A stretch of 64,000 nucleotides of DNA from Thermoplasmata archaeon (lineage in GTDB: Archaea; Thermoplasmatota; Thermoplasmata; Thermoplasmatales; GCA-001856825): the NCBI GenBank assembly GCA_021797855.1, contig JAJZYX010000004.1, positions 22,918-86,917 on the forward strand, read 5' to 3'. The notes under the pieces are model-generated. The model ran no database searches. It saw only the letters and a program-made list of their open reading frames with translations, and had not been told where the DNA came from. Each line of letters starts with the position of its first letter. Within the stretch, counting starts at the first letter, position 1. A program made the position numbers and the translations under genes. This document shows positions 17,231 through 26,353 of the stretch, piece by piece.

Positions 17231-18223
17231 TCAATGAGATAGGACTTTCGGTCCCGCTAAATCAAACGAAACCCTGGTAACAAAGTCAGAATGTTCCATC
17301 ATAACCTTCTGGACGCTCCATAGGTTATCTGGATCTGCTAGGATGAGAACAAAGCCCTCGGATCCTCCTCCCATCAAGCGGGCAGCAAGTGCGCCGCTAT
17401 CCTTTGCCTCCTTTATGAGTCTGTCAACATTAGGATTGCTTATCTTATCCGACAGGGCCTTCTTCAAGCGCCAGCCGTCATCGACCAGCGTTGCAAATTT
17501 ATGGAAATCACTCTCCTTAATCGCCTTCCTCGCCTCTTCCGTATTTCTTTTTATGTCCAACAACCGCTTAATTATGACGGTAGAACCTTCCTTCAATTTG
17601 CTTACCTCTCCCTGCAGCTCGTCGGAGCTGTTGTGGGACGAGCCAGTGTAAACCATCAGGGTCGACTTCTCAATCTGCTGTACGATATAAGAACGGTAAT
17701 CGAAAGCTTCCATGGTGAAATTGCTCCCTGAGAACTCAAAATACTTGAACCCACCAAAGGCGATCGCAAAGGGATCCTGCCACCCCAGGGTGGCTCCAAA
17801 GAAATTCCTTTCAACATCGTAAGCCTCCTTCGCAAGTTCCTCCCTCATCAATTCCTTTCCGTTCAGGACTTTCTCGATCTGTATGAGACCGAGAACAAGT
17901 GAGCTTGATGTACCCAACCCGGTTCCAGGAGGGACATCTCCGGATATGCTTATTCTGCCACTGACCACCCCCCGGGCCTTCAGGAGTGTCGCAATGCCTT
18001 CCATGAAACTGTTGTGCACCTTCTTCGAGAAGCTCCAGCTCTTCAGGAGATCCCTCGAGGATATTTCCAGGGGCTGTCCATCATCCACGTACTCAAGTCT
18101 AATCCCCCTGTCTATGGTTGCATTTATCACTCTTCCCCCGTACATCTCCGGGAAAGGGGGAATATCCGTCCCTCCTCCGGTAAAACTTATCCGATAAGGG
18201 CAGGTGACTGAGATTCTTTTCAT
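17231..18223 (-). CDS. GHMP sugar kinase, heptose-7-phosphate kinase-like
   Basis: This 330-residue GHMP kinase has PYRISFTGGGTDIPPF at the N-terminus, the ATP loop DVPPGTGLGTSSSLVLG near residue 90-105, and the C-terminal LMGGGSEGFVL. The TGGGTD signature is shared with D-glycero-D-manno-heptose 7-phosphate kinase (HddA) and L-fucose kinases, not with mevalonate-pathway kinases. It probably makes a sugar 1-phosphate for a nucleotidyltransferase, consistent with the sulfosugar synthase encoded divergently 112 bases away. The exact sugar is not determined. Confidence 0.8.
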   Translation of the reverse strand: MKRISVTCPYRISFTGGGTDIPPFPEMYGGRVINATIDRGIRLEYVDDGQPLEISSRDLLKSWSFSKKVHNSFMEGIATLLKARGVVSGRISISGDVPPGTGLGTSSSLVLGLIQIEKVLNGKELMREELAKEAYDVERNFFGATLGWQDPFAIAFGGFKYFEFSGSNFTMEAFDYRSYIVQQIEKSTLMVYTGSSHNSSDELQGEVSKLKEGSTVIIKRLLDIKRNTEEARKAIKESDFHKFATLVDDGWRLKKALSDKISNPNVDRLIKEAKDSGALAARLMGGGSEGFVLILADPDNLWSVQKVMMEHSDFVTRVSFDLAGPKVLSH

Positions 18224-18335
18224 TGTCTAAGAGTAAATAAAAATTTCTTAATAACCATGATGCAGGTTGCGGAGAAGGAACGGAAAAATGAAGGATGAAG
18301 TCAAAGTTAAAATCGTTCATCCACCTCCCTGAGAT

Positions 18336-19508
18336 ATGAAAGTCCTTGTTCTGGGAGTGGATGGCTACATAGGGTGGGCCCTAGCTCAGAAACTTGTCAA
18401 GAAGGGGCATGAGGTTTATGGGGCTGATAACTTCTTCACCAGGAAGAGAGTCAGGGAAGTAGGCTCTGATTCTGTCCTTCCAATCCCCCCGATTTCAAGG
18501 AGACTTCTGGATTTCAGAGCTCATTATGGAAAGAGCCTAGTTTTCTACAGGGGGAATGTAACGAACCCAAAGTTCATGTATGACTTATTCAGGAAGGTGA
18601 AACCTGATGCCGTATATCATCTTGCCGAACAGAGGTCTGCCCCATACTCCATGATCGGCTTGAAGCAGGCAAACGAGACTATGGTGAACAACATAGTGAG
18701 CACCATGAACCTCATCTATGCAGCAAAGGACATAAATCCAGATGTGCACATCATCAAGCTTGGAACGATGGGTGAGTACGGAACACCAAACATAGACATC
18801 GCAGAGGGGTTCTTCGAGGTCGAATTCAGGGGAAGAAGGGACACGTTGCCGTTCCCGAGAAATGCTGGTTCGTGGTACCACTGGACAAAAGTGCATGATT
18901 CAAACAACCTTATGTTCGCGAACAGGCTGTGGAATCTCAGGATAACGGACGTAATGCAGGGAGTAGTCTACGGAACTTCCACAGCCGAAATAAAAGATTC
19001 CCGTCTTTTCACGAGGTTCGACATAGACGAAGTTTGGGGAACGGCATTGAACAGGTTCGTTGCCCAGGCTGTTGCGGGTCTTCCGATAACGCCTTATGGA
19101 AAGGGGAATCAGAAGAGGGGATTCCTTTCCCTGGAGGACAGCATAAACTGCCTGAACATAGCACTTGAGAAGCCACCTGGAGACGGAGAATACAGGGTCC
19201 TCAACCAATTCGACCAGTACTACTCGGTGAACTTTCTTGCCGAAACCGTAAGGGATGTCTACGGCGAACTGACAGGAAATGAGGCAAAGATAGAACATGT
19301 GAGGAACCCCCGGGTTGAATCGGAGGATCACTATTACAACCCTGACCACGCCAAGCTACGAGAGCTGGGCTACAAACCATCTGGGGACTTGCGAGGGGAC
19401 ATCAGGAATATGATTTCTGACCTTATGGAACATAAGGAAAAGTGCTTGCTGCTGAGGAAAGTGGTCATGCCCAAGACTCTGTGGAGAGGGAGCCCAGGAG
19501 TTTCCTGA
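18336..19508 (+). CDS. UDP-sulfoquinovose synthase (SQD1/Agl3-like)
   Basis: This 390-residue extended short-chain dehydrogenase starts with the NAD motif VLGVDGYIGWALAQKL. It carries the SQD1-specific runs HLAEQRSAPYSMIG, LGTMGEYGTPN and SWYHWTKVHDSNN (catalytic Thr, Tyr and Lys), then GNQKRGFLSLEDS. The family converts UDP-glucose plus sulfite to UDP-sulfoquinovose; an archaeal homologue supplies sulfosugar for S-layer N-glycans. A TTAAAA element 26 bases before the ATG supports a leaderless start. The convergent neighbour is a glucose-1-phosphate-type nucleotidyltransferase. Confidence 0.9.
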   Translation: MKVLVLGVDGYIGWALAQKLVKKGHEVYGADNFFTRKRVREVGSDSVLPIPPISRRLLDFRAHYGKSLVFYRGNVTNPKFMYDLFRKVKPDAVYHLAEQRSAPYSMIGLKQANETMVNNIVSTMNLIYAAKDINPDVHIIKLGTMGEYGTPNIDIAEGFFEVEFRGRRDTLPFPRNAGSWYHWTKVHDSNNLMFANRLWNLRITDVMQGVVYGTSTAEIKDSRLFTRFDIDEVWGTALNRFVAQAVAGLPITPYGKGNQKRGFLSLEDSINCLNIALEKPPGDGEYRVLNQFDQYYSVNFLAETVRDVYGELTGNEAKIEHVRNPRVESEDHYYNPDHAKLRELGYKPSGDLRGDIRNMISDLMEHKEKCLLLRKVVMPKTLWRGSPGVS

Positions 19509-19512
19509 ATCA

Positions 19513-20247
19513 TCACCGCATGGAGCTTGCAGCATACTTGTACGTAATTCCCAAAATTCGGATATAATCATCGGCCAAACCAACACTTATCCATGATTTC
19601 TTTGGGACTTTGATTGCTCTGAATTTAATTCCTGACCTGATGCAGGAGTCTATCGCGTCAGTCAGTTCAGCATTGCCATCCTTGTAGGTTATGAAGTTGA
19701 AGATGCGAGGCGGGAGGTAGTACAATGCACACATCGCAAAATTTGATCGTGGGGTGTCTGGCTTTTCCACCACGCTTTCAACCTCTCCCCTCTTGACAAC
19801 TGCAACGCCATATCTCCTTGGGTCTTGAACTCTCATGATGAACAGAGTCCATCTCTTCCTTGCCTCGGCCTGAATGAGAACATTCCGGTAACTCTCGATA
19901 TTCATTAGTAACCCATCCCCTGCAGCAAGAAGGAATCCTTCATCCCTAACGAAGTCCCTGGCGGCCGCCACCGCATCCCCAAACCCCTTCCTCTCCTTCT
20001 GGAAGAAAATCTTAACGTCCGGGTATGCCCTCCCTACATAATCCCTGGATATACTGTCGCCGGGATCTAGAACAACAGCCACTTCTCTGATCCCCATCCT
20101 CATCAGCCTGAAGATAAGTTCATCAAGGATCGGTCTCAGCTGGATAGTTCCGTCCCTGGAGACGTATATGTTCAGGAGCTCCTTCCTCATGATCCCATTC
20201 AGTCCGGATCTCCTGCCCAGCCCTGCTGCGGTTATTATGGCCTTCAT
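19513..20247 (-). CDS. Sugar-phosphate nucleotidyltransferase
   Basis: This 244-residue enzyme opens with MKAIITAAGLGRRSG, the nucleotide-binding GxGxR loop, followed by MRKELLNIY. Later it shows LAAGDGLLMN and the product-site VEKPDTPRSNFAM. It belongs to the glucose-1-phosphate uridylyl/thymidylyltransferase superfamily and probably makes NDP-sugar. ATG 20247 is preferred: conserved sequence begins there, and TTTATAT on the coding strand (20271-20277) is 26 bases upstream. The neighbouring sulfoquinovose synthase suggests UDP-glucose as product, but this is inference. Confidence 0.8.
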   Translation of the reverse strand: MKAIITAAGLGRRSGLNGIMRKELLNIYVSRDGTIQLRPILDELIFRLMRMGIREVAVVLDPGDSISRDYVGRAYPDVKIFFQKERKGFGDAVAAARDFVRDEGFLLAAGDGLLMNIESYRNVLIQAEARKRWTLFIMRVQDPRRYGVAVVKRGEVESVVEKPDTPRSNFAMCALYYLPPRIFNFITYKDGNAELTDAIDSCIRSGIKFRAIKVPKKSWISVGLADDYIRILGITYKYAASSMR

Positions 20248-20366
20248 TGTTGGAGGAGATTGGAGAGTCATATAAATTCTTCCGGAAGCATTCACAGACC
20301 CAAGCAACGCTGCTTGTAAACCCATCAGAAGGGCTATATTATTAATGCGGAAATCATTGGGGAGAG

Positions 20367-21326
20367 GTGTCACCCCTGCTCCTGTCCACCTCTCTAATCG
20401 CTGCCGGGATAGCGATGCTTATAGCATCTTCGTTTCTTCTGACGATAACCATTGAGGATCTTGGGAAGAGGGGGAGGTTCAGCGATAGGTTCACGGGAGC
20501 AGTCATCAGTCCACTATTCACAGCGTTGCCTGAACTGGTGGTCATAATTTTCGCTCTAGTTTTGGTGGGCAAGGAATCGGGAGCTGAGATAGCAGCTGGA
20601 ACTATCATAGGAGAACCGTTCATGGTCTCCGCTCTTGGTTTCCCTGCTGTTGCGCTGGCGTTGTTCATTGCTGGAAGAAAAGGAAGGAACGACCAACTGG
20701 ACCCAGCTCTCCCACTCACTCTCATCTTCTTGGGGGCAGTGTTTCCGATAATGCTCATCCCATCTTTCTTCCGCTCCCTCCTCCTGAGGGTGTTTATTGC
20801 TGCAGTACTTGTGTCACTCTACTTCCTCTTCTTGAGATTCGTCAGAGGTGAAAGGAACGAGGGGGAAATGGCAGAGGAGCTCAGGATAGGCAATAGGATC
20901 ATCCTCGTTGCAGCTATACTTTCCGGATTGGCACTCCTGTTTGCAGGTTCTGCAGCCCTTGTCAGAGGCATTGACTCAGTCTCAATCATCACAGGAGTGA
21001 ATCAGGAGTTGGTCACCATCCTCCTCGTACCAATTGGCACTATCGTGCCTGAAACAATGAATGCTATAATATGGGCATCCAGAAACAAGACAAACCTCTC
21101 TATCGGAGCTATTGCAGGGGAGGAGGTTTTCTTTGTGACACTCTTCCCCGCTTTGGGGATCTTGGCAAGCCAATGGATCGTGACGAGGGACGGGATAATA
21201 GCTGTCTCCCTCACATCAATCCTGTCGGTAGCAATTGGGATTGTGATGTATCGATTCAGGGAAGCTGTCCATGTCTTTATTGTTTACCTTCTCTCCTTAA
21301 TCATTTTTTTGGTGCTCATTTACTAA
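20367..21326 (+). CDS. CaCA-type cation/proton or sodium/calcium exchanger, divergent
   Basis: About ten membrane segments over 319 residues contain two alpha-repeats: SPLFTALPELVVIIFALV with AAGTIIGEPFMV in the first half, and VPIGTIVPETMNAIIWASR with GAIAGEEVFFVT in the second. These correspond to the ion-binding repeats of the Ca2+/cation antiporter superfamily. However, the usual GSN in each repeat is replaced by GEP/GEE, so ion selectivity may differ. The start is GTG 20367, after an AT-rich TATATTATTAAT element. Confidence 0.75.
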   Translation: MSPLLLSTSLIAAGIAMLIASSFLLTITIEDLGKRGRFSDRFTGAVISPLFTALPELVVIIFALVLVGKESGAEIAAGTIIGEPFMVSALGFPAVALALFIAGRKGRNDQLDPALPLTLIFLGAVFPIMLIPSFFRSLLLRVFIAAVLVSLYFLFLRFVRGERNEGEMAEELRIGNRIILVAAILSGLALLFAGSAALVRGIDSVSIITGVNQELVTILLVPIGTIVPETMNAIIWASRNKTNLSIGAIAGEEVFFVTLFPALGILASQWIVTRDGIIAVSLTSILSVAIGIVMYRFREAVHVFIVYLLSLIIFLVLIY

Positions 21327-21351
21327 TTTTTTGGTAAATCCAAAAAATTAG
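21323..21351. promoter_or_regulatory. Perfect 12-bp inverted repeat upstream of the riboflavin operon
   Basis: CTAATTTTTTGG and CCAAAAAATTAG are exact complements separated by TAAAT. The repeat begins at the exchanger stop codon and ends just before the TATA-like TTAAAATA of ribB (about 21356-21363). It may be an operator for a regulator such as the CTP-dependent riboflavin kinase/repressor known from archaea. It may instead be a transcript-end hairpin of the upstream gene. Confidence 0.5.
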
Positions 21352-21385
21352 AAATGTTAAAATACCGTCCTTAACTCATAGCAAT

Positions 21386-22045
21386 ATGGCTGACCTAACT
21401 CCAGAATTGCTTTCAGGTATAAGAGGGGATTTATTGAATGGAGTCCCCGTAATAGTCTATGATTTTGATAAAAGGGAAGAGGAGGCCGACATGGTCTTCT
21501 ACGCAGGGGCCATAACGTGGAGCTCAATAAATCGTCTCAGGAAGGATGCGGGCGGGCTCATATGCTATGTCACAGGCTCGGAAGAGGCAAGGGATATTGG
21601 ACTCAGATTCCTCACGGACGAATGGAAAACCCATCCCGTTTACAATGGCCTCATAAAGAGGCCCTCTTACGGCGATTATCCCTCCTTCACGATGTGGGTA
21701 AACCATGTTTCTGTATCGACGGGAATCTCAGACTCTGACAGGGCAAGTACGATCAGGGAACTCCACAATCTTCTGACGGACCATGTAATCAACAAGGAAG
21801 AGTATTTTCACAGGAATTTCTACGCGCCGGGGCACGTCCCTATTCTGGCATCCAGAGGGTTGGAACAGAGAAGGGGGCATACCGAACTTGTCTCGCGCCT
21901 GGCCGAACTGATTGGCCTGCCTAGAAGCATGGTGATTGCCGAAATGCTTGGCGAAGGAAAAAGCATGAAGAAGGATGCCGCGGAAAGGTATGCTTCCGAG
22001 AATAACCTGATTTTTCTTGAAGGGAAGGACATCTTAAGGGCGTGA
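21386..22045 (+). CDS. ribB: 3,4-dihydroxy-2-butanone 4-phosphate synthase
   Basis: The 219-residue enzyme converts ribulose 5-phosphate to the four-carbon precursor of riboflavin. Recognisable motifs are VIVYDFDKREEEADMVFYA (acidic metal-binding loop), VSVSTGISDSDRASTI, FYAPGHVPILASR and the RRGHTELVSRLAELIGL block that carries catalytic His and Glu. It is the monofunctional form, without a fused GTP cyclohydrolase II. It is the first gene of the ribB-ribC-ribH operon; the next gene overlaps or directly follows its stop. Confidence 0.93.
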   Translation: MADLTPELLSGIRGDLLNGVPVIVYDFDKREEEADMVFYAGAITWSSINRLRKDAGGLICYVTGSEEARDIGLRFLTDEWKTHPVYNGLIKRPSYGDYPSFTMWVNHVSVSTGISDSDRASTIRELHNLLTDHVINKEEYFHRNFYAPGHVPILASRGLEQRRGHTELVSRLAELIGLPRSMVIAEMLGEGKSMKKDAAERYASENNLIFLEGKDILRA

Positions 22046-22050
22046 CGGAT

Positions 22051-22521
22051 ATGACGAAGTACGGCATTGTCGACACGACTTTCTCAAGGATTGATATGGG
22101 GAAATACGCCTTCGAAACGATAAGGAGGGAGGACCCGGACGGCGAGATACTTCGCTACACGGTGCCGGGGATAAAGGACCTCCCTGTCGGAGCGACAAAA
22201 CTGTTCGAAAGGGGGTGCGAGGGGGTCATAACACTTGGCTGGGTTGGCAAGACGAAGCTTGACAAGTACAGTTACCTTGCGGCCAGCATCGGCCTGATAC
22301 AGGCCCAACTCATTGCGAAAAGGCACATAATGGATGTGACGGTACATGAGGACGAAGTTGAGGAATCACAGCTCCCCGCACTGGCGAAGGACAGGGCAGT
22401 CAAGCATGCAGTCAATCTGGTGAAACTTGTCAGGGACGGAGGCGAAGCACTTTCCCCCATGGCCGGAAGGGGACTCAGGCAAGGTTATAATAACGCAGGA
22501 AAGATTCTAAGTGAGGATTAG
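22051..22521 (+). CDS. ribC: Archaeal riboflavin synthase
   Basis: This is the archaeal single-domain riboflavin synthase, related to lumazine synthase rather than to the bacterial enzyme: [12 protein letters not shown] at the N-terminus, [16 protein letters not shown], and the C-terminal [14 protein letters not shown]. It dismutates two 6,7-dimethyl-8-ribityllumazine molecules. ATG 22051 gives the family-typical MTK start. An in-frame GTG at 22042 overlapping the ribB stop is also possible and adds three residues. Confidence 0.93.
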   Translation: MTKYGIVDTTFSRIDMGKYAFETIRREDPDGEILRYTVPGIKDLPVGATKLFERGCEGVITLGWVGKTKLDKYSYLAASIGLIQAQLIAKRHIMDVTVHEDEVEESQLPALAKDRAVKHAVNLVKLVRDGGEALSPMAGRGLRQGYNNAGKILSED

Positions 22522-22522
22522 A

Positions 22523-22936
22523 ATGACAAAAATAGGACTTGTTGTCTCAGATTTCAACTATGACATAACGTCCCTCATGCAAAGGAAGGCTGAGGAGCAG
22601 GCTGAGCTTCTTGGGTTCGAGCACGAAGCCGTCCGAGTTCCTGGTGTTTTTGACATGCCCCTTGCAGTCAAGACCCTCCTCAAGAAGAGGGAAATCGAAG
22701 GAGTCGCTCTGCTTGGTGCGGTAATAAAGGGGGAGACGAAGCACGATGAGCTTGTTATAAGTCAGTCCATCAGGAAAATAGTGGATCTATCCACGGAATA
22801 CGATAAACCGGTTACACTGGGGATCATAGGGCCGGGTGCTGAACATGATCAGGCAGTGGCCAGAATAGAGGAGTACTCTGTACGGGCTGTCGAATCACTC
22901 GCAAAGGTGTTCAGGGCCCTGGGTAGAAAAAAATAA
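22523..22936 (+). CDS. ribH: 6,7-dimethyl-8-ribityllumazine synthase
   Basis: The 137-residue subunit has the lumazine synthase motifs [40 protein letters not shown] (catalytic His and phosphate-binding Lys-Gly-Glu-Thr) and [12 protein letters not shown]. It condenses the RibB product with the ribitylamino-uracil made through the archaeal Arf branch, and feeds RibC encoded just upstream. ATG 22523 follows the ribC stop by one base; a GTG at 22511 would overlap. Confidence 0.94.
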   Translation: MTKIGLVVSDFNYDITSLMQRKAEEQAELLGFEHEAVRVPGVFDMPLAVKTLLKKREIEGVALLGAVIKGETKHDELVISQSIRKIVDLSTEYDKPVTLGIIGPGAEHDQAVARIEEYSVRAVESLAKVFRALGRKK

Positions 22937-22973
22937 CGAGAATCTTTTTTTAATCTGGCGCTATCCGCAACAA

Positions 22974-25526
22974 ATGCCGTACGACTTTAAGGAAAGTGAG
23001 AGGAAGTGGAGTTCATTCTGGAATGATGAAAGGATATTCCAGTACGATTTTCATTCCTCGAAACCCACATACAGCATAGATACACCTCCCCGTTACGCGT
23101 CTGGGAAAATGCACATTGGTCATGCTTTCCACTATTCCCACATAGACATGGTGGCCAAATATCACAAGCTAAAGGGGGAGGAGGTATTTTTCCCGCTCTG
23201 TTTCGACGTCAACGGAATGCCCATCGAGGTGAATGTCGAGAAGAAGTATGGCATTAGGATGAGGGAATATGACAGGCAGAAGTTTGTGAAGCTCTGTGAG
23301 GATTTTGCAGAATCCAATATCCAGGCTATGATTGCCCAGTTCAAGTCCCTTGGGATAACAGCAGACCCTTCGCTCTATTTCAAAACTGACTCTGAGATGT
23401 ACAGGAAATACACCCAGATATCTTTCATAAGGATGTACAGGAACGGATTGGCCTACAGAGGGAAGCATCCGGTAAACTGGTGCCCAAGATGTGAAACGGC
23501 AATCGCCGAGTCTGAGATCGTATATGAGGAGAGAGAAGTCTTCCTGTACGACGTAAGGTTTCGGGGAGAGGGATTTGAACTGGTCATCTCGACCACAAGG
23601 CCTGAACTATTATTTGCATGCTTAGCAGTTGCAGTTAATCCAACGGACGAACGCTATTCTTCCTTCGGAGGGAGGAAAGTTAAGATTCCCATCTTCGAAA
23701 AGGAGGTTCCCGTAATAACGGACGAGGAGGTCATCAAGGATTTTGGAACAGGCGCTGAAATGGTCTGTTCCGTGGGAGATAAGACAGATCTCAGGATGAT
23801 CTACAGGCATTCCCTCCCCTTCCTCAAGAGCATAGACGAACGCGGAAGGCTGACGGAGAATGCTGGTCGCTATGCGAATCTGTCGGTACAGGATGCGAAG
23901 AAGAGGATTGTTGAAGACCTGGAAGCATCTGGGAATCTTGTATCGGCCAAGAACATAAAGCAGAATGTGGGAACATGCTGGAGATGCGGTGCACCCCTTG
24001 AATTTCTGCAGAAGGAGCAGTGGTTCATCAGGTCCATTGATTTCAAGGAAGACTTGAAGAGATGGACCAACGAGCTGGAATGGTACCCCCAGTTTATGAA
24101 GAAGAGATTGGAAGACTGGATCGATTCGCTGTCATGGGACTGGGTCATCTCGAGGCAGAGATACTTTGCAACCCCAATCCCTGTATGGGAATGCGAAAAT
24201 GGACACGTGGTTGTAGCAGAGGAAGAGCAGTGCTATGTTGACCCACTCATTGATCCGCCTCCTACGGGGAAGTGTCCGGTCTGTCAGCTCCCTCTTAAGG
24301 GCTCTGAAGAGGTATTTGATACCTGGATGGATTCTTCCATCTCTCCCCTTTTCAACACATTCTATGTTCGTGACGGAGACCTATTTTCGAAATTGTATCC
24401 AATGTCCCTCAGACCACAGGGGCAGGACATAATAAGGACGTGGGCCTACTACAGCTTACTGAGGGGGAACCTCCTAACTGGAAAGAATCCATGGAAGAGC
24501 ATAATGGTAGATGGAAACATAATGGCGCCTGACGGAAGGCCAATGCACGCTTCCTGGGGTAATGTGGTAGACCCCAATGTCTTGCTTGAGAAGTACGGAG
24601 CCGATGCATTCAGGTATTTCACCGCCTCCTGTTCCCTTGGAGAGGATACCGCTTTCAGGGAGAGGGACCTGGTCCGAGGTCAGCGTTTCGTCAACAAGAT
24701 TTACAACCTGGTCAACTTCGTGGATTTCTACAACGGTAAGCAGAGCAAGAGTGATGATCTGAGGCCGGCAGATCATTGGATTCTGCGCCAGATGAACATA
24801 ACGCTTGAACAGGTCAAAGAAGCCATGGATAAGTTCGAGTTTGATCGTGCAGCTAGGATAATAGAATCATTTGTGTGGCATGACGTTGCTGATAACTACG
24901 TGGAAATCGTTAAGCACAGGATAGATGGTATCGGCACATTCAATACCGTTTACAGGGTCATACTATCTTCCCTGGTAATGGTCGCTCCAATCTTCCCCTT
25001 CATAGCTGAAGATTCCTTTCAGAGGGCGTTCAGGGCAACTGAAGGGAAGAAGAGCATTTTCGAGCTAGAGTTCCCTGACAAGGTTCCCTTTAACGAAGAG
25101 AAGGCTGTTACTGGGGAAACAACAGTCAGGGCAATAGCAATGATGAGGGACCTGAAGGTAAAGGAAAAGATACCTCTCTCCGGAGAGATAGCGGAGGCAT
25201 CGATATTCTCAGATTCTAAAATAGATGTAGATGAGGGGGACATAATCGGCACAATCAAGGCCAAACAGATTTCTTACAAGAGGGGAGAGGTCGAGGAGAA
25301 GGTTCTTTCTGCGAAGCTCACCCCCGAGCTCTATTCAGTCCTGCGGGAGAAAGCAGGTAACTTTCTGAAGAATTTGACAGAAGACCCGAAAATGCTGGAT
25401 GCGGGAACGATTGAATTCGAGGGGGTAACCATTAGGTCCAAGGACATAATCCTGACGAAATCGTACCACATCCAGGGGAAGAACGTGAACTGCGGAAATC
25501 ATTTTTGCGTATCGGTTTCGAAATGA
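22974..25526 (+). CDS. valS: Valyl-tRNA synthetase
   Basis: This 850-residue class I synthetase has GKMHIGHAFHYSHIDM (HIGH signature), CFDVNGMPIEVNVEKKYG, an editing domain (VISTTRPELLFACLA), and SLSWDWVISRQRYFATPIPVWEC. Zinc-type pairs occur at NWCPRCETA, GTCWRCGAP and GKCPVCQLP. DTWMDSSISPL and the wide anticodon-binding domain mark the archaeal valine enzyme. The KMSKS position reads PMHASWGNVVDP, so the motif lysine is absent. T-rich sequence precedes the ATG; ribH lies 37 bases upstream. Confidence 0.92.
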   Translation: MPYDFKESERKWSSFWNDERIFQYDFHSSKPTYSIDTPPRYASGKMHIGHAFHYSHIDMVAKYHKLKGEEVFFPLCFDVNGMPIEVNVEKKYGIRMREYDRQKFVKLCEDFAESNIQAMIAQFKSLGITADPSLYFKTDSEMYRKYTQISFIRMYRNGLAYRGKHPVNWCPRCETAIAESEIVYEEREVFLYDVRFRGEGFELVISTTRPELLFACLAVAVNPTDERYSSFGGRKVKIPIFEKEVPVITDEEVIKDFGTGAEMVCSVGDKTDLRMIYRHSLPFLKSIDERGRLTENAGRYANLSVQDAKKRIVEDLEASGNLVSAKNIKQNVGTCWRCGAPLEFLQKEQWFIRSIDFKEDLKRWTNELEWYPQFMKKRLEDWIDSLSWDWVISRQRYFATPIPVWECENGHVVVAEEEQCYVDPLIDPPPTGKCPVCQLPLKGSEEVFDTWMDSSISPLFNTFYVRDGDLFSKLYPMSLRPQGQDIIRTWAYYSLLRGNLLTGKNPWKSIMVDGNIMAPDGRPMHASWGNVVDPNVLLEKYGADAFRYFTASCSLGEDTAFRERDLVRGQRFVNKIYNLVNFVDFYNGKQSKSDDLRPADHWILRQMNITLEQVKEAMDKFEFDRAARIIESFVWHDVADNYVEIVKHRIDGIGTFNTVYRVILSSLVMVAPIFPFIAEDSFQRAFRATEGKKSIFELEFPDKVPFNEEKAVTGETTVRAIAMMRDLKVKEKIPLSGEIAEASIFSDSKIDVDEGDIIGTIKAKQISYKRGEVEEKVLSAKLTPELYSVLREKAGNFLKNLTEDPKMLDAGTIEFEGVTIRSKDIILTKSYHIQGKNVNCGNHFCVSVSK

Positions 25527-25545
25527 AAAACGATTTATTCGATAA

Positions 25546-25935
25546 ATGGGTGCATATTTAGTGGTAAAGAGACCCAGCGACGCCGAACTTATATTTAATG
25601 TCCTGGACATTCTGAGGAAGAACGGGGAGATAGTTGGCGAAATAAATTTTCTGCAATCTCTCAAGAAAAGGAATATAGGTGCGTCTCCCAGGAGGTTCCG
25701 CAGGCTCATCTTCGAAATCCCAGAGATTGAAGTTGAGGTGAGGTATTCAAAGAAGAAATTTGGACAGCTGAAGAGGTGCCCTGTTTGCAGCTCCAAACTT
25801 ACTGCGATCAAGGGGATAAATCTTGAAGGAAAGAGGAAGGTCATAGGTTACAGATGCGCAGTGTGTGGATACAACTCCACGAGTAACGGGAAACCCTATA
25901 TATACGTGTTCAGGTTAAAGAGTCATGATCTCTGA
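25546..25935 (+). CDS. Winged-helix-like protein with C-terminal zinc ribbon
   Basis: Not a named family to my knowledge. The 129-residue protein has an N-terminal helical part (SDAELIFNVLDILRKNG, then SLKKRNIGASPRRFRRLI) that looks like a winged helix. A zinc ribbon follows: CPVCSS at about residue 79 and CAVCGY about 26 residues later. This is the architecture of small archaeal transcription or RNA-binding factors. The last 11 bases overlap the PPC-domain gene, so the two are probably co-expressed. Confidence 0.6.
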   Translation: MGAYLVVKRPSDAELIFNVLDILRKNGEIVGEINFLQSLKKRNIGASPRRFRRLIFEIPEIEVEVRYSKKKFGQLKRCPVCSSKLTAIKGINLEGKRKVIGYRCAVCGYNSTSNGKPYIYVFRLKSHDL

Positions 25936-26341
25936 CATAGAAAAAAATTACATTGTTGTGAAGATAGAAAAAGGAGAGGATGTTGGAGAATCGATCACTC
26001 AGGTTCTTGAAGATTATGGTATTTATTCTGGCCTGATTGTGTATGGGATAGGAATGATTAGGGACCTGGAGGTAGGGTACTGGAATGGGAAGGAATACGA
26101 GCGAGCGAAGCTGGATATGCCTGGGGAGGTTGTATCTTTCCACGGTAGCATTTCTTCAAACGAGCCGAGACTGCACATCCATACATCAGTAGCCCTTAGC
26201 GATCATAATGTCAAGGGAGGGCACTTTTTTTCGGGGGTAGCCGATCCTCTGATGGAGCTACACATCCTAAGGCTCGAAGAGATAGTTCTAAAGAGGGAAT
26301 TGAATCAGAACTCAGGCCTAAGGGAACTTAAAATCGACTGA
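25925..26341 (+). CDS. PPC/DUF296 domain protein
   Basis: This 138-residue single-domain protein fits the PPC (DUF296) family: GLIVYGIGMIRDLEVGYWN, SFHGSISS, then the histidine cluster LHIHTSVALSDHNVKGGHFF that binds metal in structural examples. In plants the domain joins AT-hook DNA-binding proteins. Prokaryotic stand-alone members form trimers of unknown function. It overlaps the zinc-ribbon gene ahead of it. A hairpin at 26354-26376 follows its stop. Confidence 0.8.
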   Translation: MISDIEKNYIVVKIEKGEDVGESITQVLEDYGIYSGLIVYGIGMIRDLEVGYWNGKEYERAKLDMPGEVVSFHGSISSNEPRLHIHTSVALSDHNVKGGHFFSGVADPLMELHILRLEEIVLKRELNQNSGLRELKID

Positions 26342-26353
26342 TTCCCGTCAAAT

